This document shows positions 58,241 through 64,000 of a stretch of DNA of 64,000 bases, piece by piece. The translations under genes were made by a program, and so were the position numbers. Below the pieces are notes generated by a model. It ran no database searches, had not been told where the DNA came from, and worked only from the letters and a program-made list of their open reading frames with translations. This DNA comes from Annona cherimola. Its lineage: Eukaryota > Streptophyta > Magnoliopsida > Magnoliales > Annonaceae. Numbering within the stretch: the stretch's first letter is position 1; the number at the start of each line of letters is the position of its first letter. Where the stretch lies: NCBI GenBank assembly GCA_030490835.1, contig CM059971.1, positions 3,294,545 through 3,358,544 on the forward strand, read 5' to 3'.

Positions 58241-60710
58241 GTAAGAATCAAAAGGGTCTCTCTCATGTTCCTATCTCAATGAAGCTGGTTGTATCGTCAT
58301 GAATGACTAGGGATTCAAAGCAAAATTACTTCCTTTTCCAAAATGATTGGCAGTATGATCGTACCCATGATTTCGAGCACTAATGACTTCTGGTTCTGAA
58401 ATTCTCAGTGCCAGCCTTCTAAACTCTTCCATTATTACCAGTGACAAATCATGCAACAAATCAGGATGTGTGCAAAAGTGTCCGGTTCAGGGAAAAATGA
58501 TCCCCATAGAAACGAAATGCACATCAATAATAAGAGAACAAATTAAGAGATCATTAGCAACACAAGAAAATTAAGGCAACGAATTAAGATATAATTAGCA
58601 GCATGAGAATCATTAGACAAAAATTTATGAGTCATTACCAAGCAAAAGTAAATGGCCCATACAGTGACTTATGGAGCTCCATTTGGGCAAAGAGATCAAC
58701 CTCTAATTAAGAAAGCAAATTTCCATAGACGTTGCCATTGCAGTGGCAAAGAGCCCAAACAATACTGTATCACAATAGTTTGTGTTGAAAGCAAGTATAC
58801 TCTCAGCCAAGCAATCTGGGCTGACTCTACAAGCAAGCTCTGCTCTGACAATTGTGAAATTAGTAATATCAGTAATAGTCACAGCATAAAGAACCTCGAG
58901 ATTAAACCAAACAACAGCACTCTGCCTCATGTTCTTGTAGAATAACATTCTTTAACTATGAAATGTGGAGGAGCAAAGTATATAGAAGTTTGGGATGAAC
59001 TTCTGCCCATGAGGACAGTGACTAAGCAAAAAGATCAACCAAAGAAGACACAAGCCTAAGAATGGATGAATAGGACATGTTACATGCCAACAGGTAAAAG
59101 GCCCAAACCATAATAAATATGTTTAACAAATGCCAGGTTTTGTCTCTCTCTGTAGGGACTCAACCAAAAGACTAAAGAACACACCTTGAAAAATCACCAC
59201 ACTAGCACTTTTATCCCATGACCCCAAAAAGCTTTGCAACACCATCACAGGAATGGAGTCTGGATCAGTTCATCTAGCTCTGTTGAAAGCTACCACAAGA
59301 AGTGCAATTGGAAAGTCATGGTTCGCAACTCAAACCTACAAGTATCCAAGTTCAATGTCAATTTCCTAGCGATACGAAAAAGATAGTAAACTTAGGAGGT
59401 GATAATTTATCCAAGTAGAAGGCCATAAGAGAGTAGAAGTAAGGATGAAAAGAGAATGATTAGATAACTTTAAAAAAGAACAGGGAAATATGTGGGCTTA
59501 CTAAGGATACATCCTAAAATTAGAGGGAACTACACGATACGATCCGTGTAGCCACCCCCTTAGGTTGGAAATGCATATGATAACGATAATTAATCTCAAG
59601 TAATAGGAAAAACTAAAATATCATCCTCAAGTATTAGCTAGACTTGACACAATAAAGAACAGAAAAATGTAAAGGTGACCTCTGAACCAGTGAAGATAGC
59701 TGGATTTCTACTGACAAGTTGGGTTGCAGTCATTAGATCTGTAGAAAGCCGTTTAAACTTTCGACTTACTTGATTAACAATGTCCCCATGTCTAACTGCC
59801 TCAGCAGAAGATATGACCTAACAAAAAAAAAATTCTATTACATAAATCGTAAATAGATTAAAGTACCAACGCAGTGCATAGACATTTCACACATTAGATT
59901 GCTTTATGTTTTGTAATGTAATAGATTGTTATACTAGGTAATAGATTATTTTATTTTTGTCCATGAAAAAGTACAATATTTATATTCAACTGACTCATCA
60001 TTCTTGATCCAGTAAAATTTGTAGAAATATATTGATATAAATCCCCCCTTGAGATTGATCAAATGTCTTGTTCTCGCCTAAAATCGTGTTCCCCAGCAGA
60101 TTATTTTGGAATGCTGCAGAATGTAAATAATCAAAAGAAAATTAATAAGACATTATAATGAATCAAAATACTACTTCAATGATAAGCGGAATGAGGGGAA
60201 AACAGCAATGGCATATTTCTTCCTTCTCCCGGAGGATAACACCCCTCTCACGCCTAATAGCAGTTTCAGAGAATCGCAAATTTTGAAGAATGTCAGCAAG
60301 GATGTCTACAGCAACAGGGACATCACCATGGAGGACAGTGGCATAAAACGTTGTCTATTCCAGGGAGGTGTGTGCATTGAGGCGCACCCCCCATGTTCTC
60401 AAACTCCTCCTGGAGTGCAAGGGCAGATCGATGATGGGTGCCCTCAAAGATCATATGCTCTGAGTAGTGCCATTGATCTCAAGTGTCTCAAAGCGGCTGT
60501 TGGCATCAATCCAAACTACAACTGAGGCTGTTTGCACAGCCAATGTTGGGTTCGATTGGTTGATAACACGAACTCCATTTGGAAGGGTAGATAGAGGAAT
60601 TTCAGGAAAATGAAGGATAGTAGAATGGTCAGACAATCTGGGAACAGGAGAGCTATGGACAAGGAGCAGAGGATCAGCTCTTGCATACTCAGATGGTTGC
60701 AGATGGGGGT

Positions 60711-61655
60711 CTATATGCAAAGAAGGAAAAGAGAGATTTAATCTTTCTGGTGATCCGAGATGACAATGCTATGACTCATGAGCAGTCTTTGGTTTGTTAG
60801 ATCCAACTTTGGAATATTATTCGCTGTTATTAAGGTCGCAGAAAGGTAATTAAGAACCTAATCCAAGAACATTTTACAAGCAGTTAATCCATTTTATTCT
60901 GAAGAACACAGAGAAATACTACTGAAATTTTGCATTTCCCACAGGCTGCAAACAAAACATAATACTAGCGAGTTTTTCCAATTTCAAATGAACTGGGACC
61001 AGTTTGTGTGTTTGATAATACAAGAAAAATGTCACGTTAAAACTTTTCAATTTAAAATTTATCACTTTCTATAACTATCATATTTTTAATCGTTTCTTTA
61101 CATATATGATATCTTACTTTTCAATCATTTCTGCACAACTACTTATATGACTAATCTATTTATTTTAACTTTATTTTATTTACTCCTTGCCTATACCTCT
61201 ATTTTATCACATTATTTTCTTTCATTTTGACAACTTTTATACAAAAAATTTTATCACTTCTCAATGCACCCTCAAAAAAATAATTATAATAAATTTCTCA
61301 TCCCTTCATACAAATAAGTTAATATGACTTAATTTAAACTAACTATCCTATCCTACTTTTTTCATTATGACCTCAATATTTCAATTATTTTTTACATTTA
61401 TTCCTACAACTACACTATTATTATATTTGTATTCTCTTTACTCCTAATTATTACACCTATCCCATCACTATATCACCTTTTCAAAAAATGTTGCGCATTG
61501 CCAAAAGTCGTCCGTCACCAAATGTTAGTTTTCTTGTAGTGAAAGGAGCATTATCCCTTTCTTAATTGTCCATATCTTCTTTTGATTAGCTCCATATAAT
61601 TTTCTAATCCATTAGAGATATACCATTTCTATATGGATCCAATTGTTGTTATTTG
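60711..61655. other. Upstream of the peptidase pseudogene, no gene recognised
   Basis: Contains a MITE (61011-61270). At 61598-61655 it carries a scrap matching the DNA just upstream of P450 exon 2 (27727-27785: CTAATTCATTAAAGATATA..., TTCTATATGGATC). No peptidase presequence exon could be identified. Confidence 0.45.
61011..61270 (+). mobile_element. Tourist-like MITE, copy 9 (diverged ends)
   Basis: The family interior is clear: TTAAAACTTTTCAATTTAAAA at the left, CTAATCTATTTATTTTAACTTTA in the middle, TTTTATCACTTCTCAATGCACCC at the right. Termini are degraded (TGTGTGTTTGATAA and AATGCACCCTC), and no certain target duplication remains. Confidence 0.6.
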
Positions 61656-61698
61656 AACCATGAACCACTGAATACAGCGAAAGTTAGCTTTTAGAGAC

Positions 61699-61800
61699 TT
61701 GTTGGGAGTTGGAATGATTATTGAGTTTAAACACAAACAAGAACCAACATTGTTGGGAGTTGGAATGATTATTGAGTTTAAACACAAACAAGAACCAACA
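61699..61800. repeat. 51-bp tandem duplication
   Basis: Two essentially perfect 51-bp units starting TTGTTGGGAGTTGGAATGAT lie at 61699 and 61750. Copy A of the segmental duplication has one unit, so this arose after the duplication. Confidence 0.95.
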
Positions 61801-62520
61801 AAAAGACTTATGGACATTGGAAAAAAGGACCATAAGCATTTCAAAAGCACCAATTAGGCTAAGTGGCACTATTGCTAATCAAACATCTTATGGAGCTCCC
61901 TTAGAGAAAAAATAGTTATATTTTGGGCCAATCATGAATTATTGCATTCAGTAATGAAACAAATAAAAAAAGTTAATTCTAAATATACCCCCTACATTTG
62001 CCCTCAATTCAAATATATACAATAAGTTTAAACATTTTCAAATATACTCACTAAGGATGTGTTTGGATAAACATAAATGTTTTCAAATTAAAACTTTTCA
62101 TTCTCTACAATCAATGTTGATCAACCTTGGTTAGTATGAGATTTTAAAATTATTAAACATTATTAACTATCATATTGGATATATTTGAAATAAATGGGAC
62201 ACTTAGCGGGTATGTACGAAAATTTTCAAATTTCAAGGGTATAATTGCAGTTCAAGGCAAACGAAGTGAATATATTTGAAATTAACTTTAAAAAAAATCA
62301 AAATAAAATTAGTAATGCATCAGCTCATGGTGAATAATTTCTCCTTCGGCAATGATTTTGAAGGCAGAAAGAATAGCAGCCACATTATGATTTTACAAAT
62401 TAAGTAAAAAGTTGCACTTATGTTTGTTAGCCTTGTGGAGAGGATAAGAAGAATTCACCAACAACTACTCAAGGAAAACCGAAAACCTGCATGAACACTT
62501 TCCGAAAGCCTAATCACTGC

Positions 62521-62545
62521 ATTTTATTTTATTTTATTTTATTTT
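62521..62545. repeat. (ATTTT)n microsatellite
   Basis: Five perfect ATTTT units; copy A has a single one at 4128. Confidence 0.9.
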
Positions 62546-63366
62546 CTTCTAAATTCAGACAACTATTGTACCATTTTCATTCCCTCTGAATTCCACAGCC
62601 TGAATACAAACATCCTTGTTTGAAAGGGGATCTCTCACTTCTCAAATTTGATAGAAAATGTTTATTCCAAACGATCACAACCAATCAAGTTCCAATAGTG
62701 GCAAGATAAGATAACTGAAAAGGAACCAAGAAAACTACAAACTGCATCATAGAAAGATTTCATCCATCCATATCAAGAATCTGTTGCTGCAGATTATATT
62801 TGGCCATTTATTCAACATCCAACGTATCTGTGATTCATAACTTCCGAGTAAATTCAACAGAGCTATTTAAATTCCAAGGAATAGCTTACAGTGCCAGTAG
62901 CCTGTTTAGGACCTTAAGGGGATCAATGAACGAGTAGCTTGATACAGAAAATAACAATAACAATCCTGTTTGGAGTTTCTTATCCAAAACTTTTGCACCC
63001 ATGGAAATTGTCGATGGTCGCAAATGAAGAATTACCAACCAAAGTCGCTCAAGTAATGCTCGTGCAAAAAAGCTGATATAAGGACCTCACAAGAATATGT
63101 TGGTCAAATTCCCAAGAGTTCCCCAAAACACCCAAAATCTCCCTTTCCAAATTGAAGAATCGTTCTATCACATTCAATGATGGCTTTCAATTATGAAGAG
63201 TGAGCATTCGAAAGCATCCAGACACAATATTTCAAAAAAACAAATCCAGACGAAAATCACCCATATCATACGCATAGGAAACCATGATTTCTCGAGTAAT
63301 TCAGCAGCAAAAAGGCATAGCAAGGAGGACAAAAACAATCAATGGACTTGAGAAATGAAATCTTGA

Positions 63367-63640
63367 CCTGTTGGAAATTCTCCAGAGAGCAGTGATGAGA
63401 TGACTATGGGTAAGGCAACAGGAAGAAACGAAGGGTTATGAGAAGTGATTAAAAAAGGGAATTTGCAAGAAGAAAAACTAGGAAATCAAAACAAAAGGAA
63501 AAGCGGATGCGGAAAGAGAGGAAGCTGAACGAACCTTTCAGCGGCAGGCTGCAGGTGAAGAGAGCGGTTTTTGGGATGTTAGACGCGGTGTGTTTTGGCG
63601 GAGAGTTTTTGGGGATTCAAGAGGCCTGTTTGGAGGTTAG
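63367..63640 (-). other. Possible spliced 5' leader of a minus-strand gene, copy B
   Basis: Same organisation as 4819-5180: minus-strand GCCGCTGAAAG|GTTCG donor at 63535 and TTTCCAACAG acceptor at 63368. It lies about 2.8 kb upstream of the first readable exon of the peptidase pseudogene on the same strand, so it may be its original promoter/leader. The ~30 extra bases relative to copy A fall in the leader. No coding signal. Confidence 0.3.
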
Positions 63641-64000
63641 CACTCGGGCTGCTCACTTGGGCTTACATTGGGCTAGTGATTAATCTAGCGATAAAGGTGA
63701 GGCAAAACTGGAGGTATAAATCTGGTTGAGATTTTCACCCTTGTTTTATTTATAAAATGTTAGCTTGATCTTGTATTCAACATTATTTTTAAAACTTCGA
63801 ATCCAACTCTAAACTAAATCCATATAAATCGGTTCAGCTTGGGTTACAAATTGGGTTATTAAATATATAATATTTTAAAAAAAATTACTTAATTAAATTT
63901 AATTTTAGAATATAAATTAATCTTTTATGGAAATTTCTTCCAATTTATGACTTACACTATAACATAATTGTCAGGTAATCATATTTATAAGTATTAATGT

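Larger units (their letters stand above)
52164..60710 (-). pseudogene. MPPBETA: Mitochondrial processing peptidase beta-subunit pseudogene
   Basis: Nine minus-strand exons, in order. (a) 60710-60220: PRLSDHSTIL, TLPNGVRV, VVVWIDANSRFETLEINGT, then EHMIFEGT and, frameshifted, FYATVLHGDVPVAVDILAD and ERGVILREKEE. (b) ~60130-60049: HSAAFQNNLLGNTILG. (c) 59817-59680: AVRHGDIVNQV, TQLVSRNPAIFTGSEV. (d) 59335-59185: VVAFNRA, then a stop, TDPDS. (e) 58844-~58730: RVSPDCLAESILAFNTNYCD. (f) ~58469-58365: VIMEEFRRLALRISEPEVISARN. (g) 52937-52872: MKSALLLHIDGTNAIAENNG. (h) ~52690-52592: ESFAQIDAVDTATIKETAQ. (i) 52244-52164: VVIAAMGQIHQLPSYD. The plant enzyme cleaves presequences as part of the bc1 complex. 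The Zn motif HxxEH is broken by a small deletion in (a); stops occur in (d) and (h). Retained introns mean it is not a retrocopy. Confidence 0.9.
61656..64000. repeat. Segmental duplication copy B (partner 2873-5542)
   Basis: A direct-orientation copy of the left-end block, cut by the window boundary. Its differences from copy A include a 51-bp tandem duplication at 61699, loss of most of a MITE at 62108, a (ATTTT)n expansion at 62521, an ~30-bp insertion near 63030 (AGAATTACCAACCAAAGTCG) and ~30 extra bases in the leader at 63560-63600. Confidence 0.85.

Noticed and set aside
1..64000. CRISPR arrays, operons, bacterial ribosome binding sites, plasmid origins
   Set aside because: Nothing of the kind; the DNA is plant nuclear, and periodic repeats are all microsatellites, LRR units or transposons.

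Overview
The window is AT-rich nuclear DNA from a flowering plant. It carries plant-type intron signals, a coiled-coil NBS-LRR immune receptor, a CYP85-clan cytochrome P450 related to brassinosteroid hydroxylases, and a plant mitochondrial processing peptidase. It also holds plant mobile elements: Tourist-like and hAT DNA elements, Mutator-like foldbacks, tRNA-derived SINEs, an RTE LINE and a Copia relic. I cannot place the species.

Only one protein-coding gene looks intact: the immune receptor, with exon 1 at 39616-39930 and exon 2 at 45259-49425 (about 1493 residues spliced). Two other gene bodies are readable but dead. The first is a P450 (26867-32617) with a second broken copy (34775-36372) and a third scrap of exon 1 (18116-18223). 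The second is a mitochondrial processing peptidase beta-subunit pseudogene spread over at least nine exons on the minus strand (60710 down to 52164). The rest is repeats and duplicated non-coding DNA.

Layout: 1-9.3 kb holds MITEs, the left copy of a duplication whose partner is at the right end of the window, and a tandem repeat of about 1.8 kb carrying a SINE. 9.5-12.1 kb holds two non-autonomous hAT elements with recognisable 8-bp target duplications. 12.7-22 kb holds three near-complete foldback elements with 9-10 bp target duplications, a SINE, and a P450 exon 1 scrap joined to a truncated Copia. 23-32.6 kb is a third copy of the 7-9 kb repeat joined to a second copy of the 14-18 kb block, which runs into the main P450 pseudogene. 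34.4-39.5 kb is a second copy of the P450 block, and it stops about 110 bp before the receptor start codon. 39.6-49.4 kb is the receptor with a 5.3-kb repeat-filled intron. 52-60.7 kb is the peptidase pseudogene, interrupted by a large non-coding insertion and an RTE LINE. 61.6-64 kb is the right duplication copy.

The most unusual signals are two. (1) In the SINE family the first ~10 nt of each copy are the exact reverse complement of that copy's own Pol III box A even though box A differs between copies, and the body is an array of short stem-loops whose arms co-vary. (2) The receptor intron is flanked by an ~81% identical 57-bp coding-derived repeat in which each copy begins exactly at an AG|GT splice point, the signature expected if a duplication created the intron. 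All readings are by eye; percentages and alignments were counted by hand.
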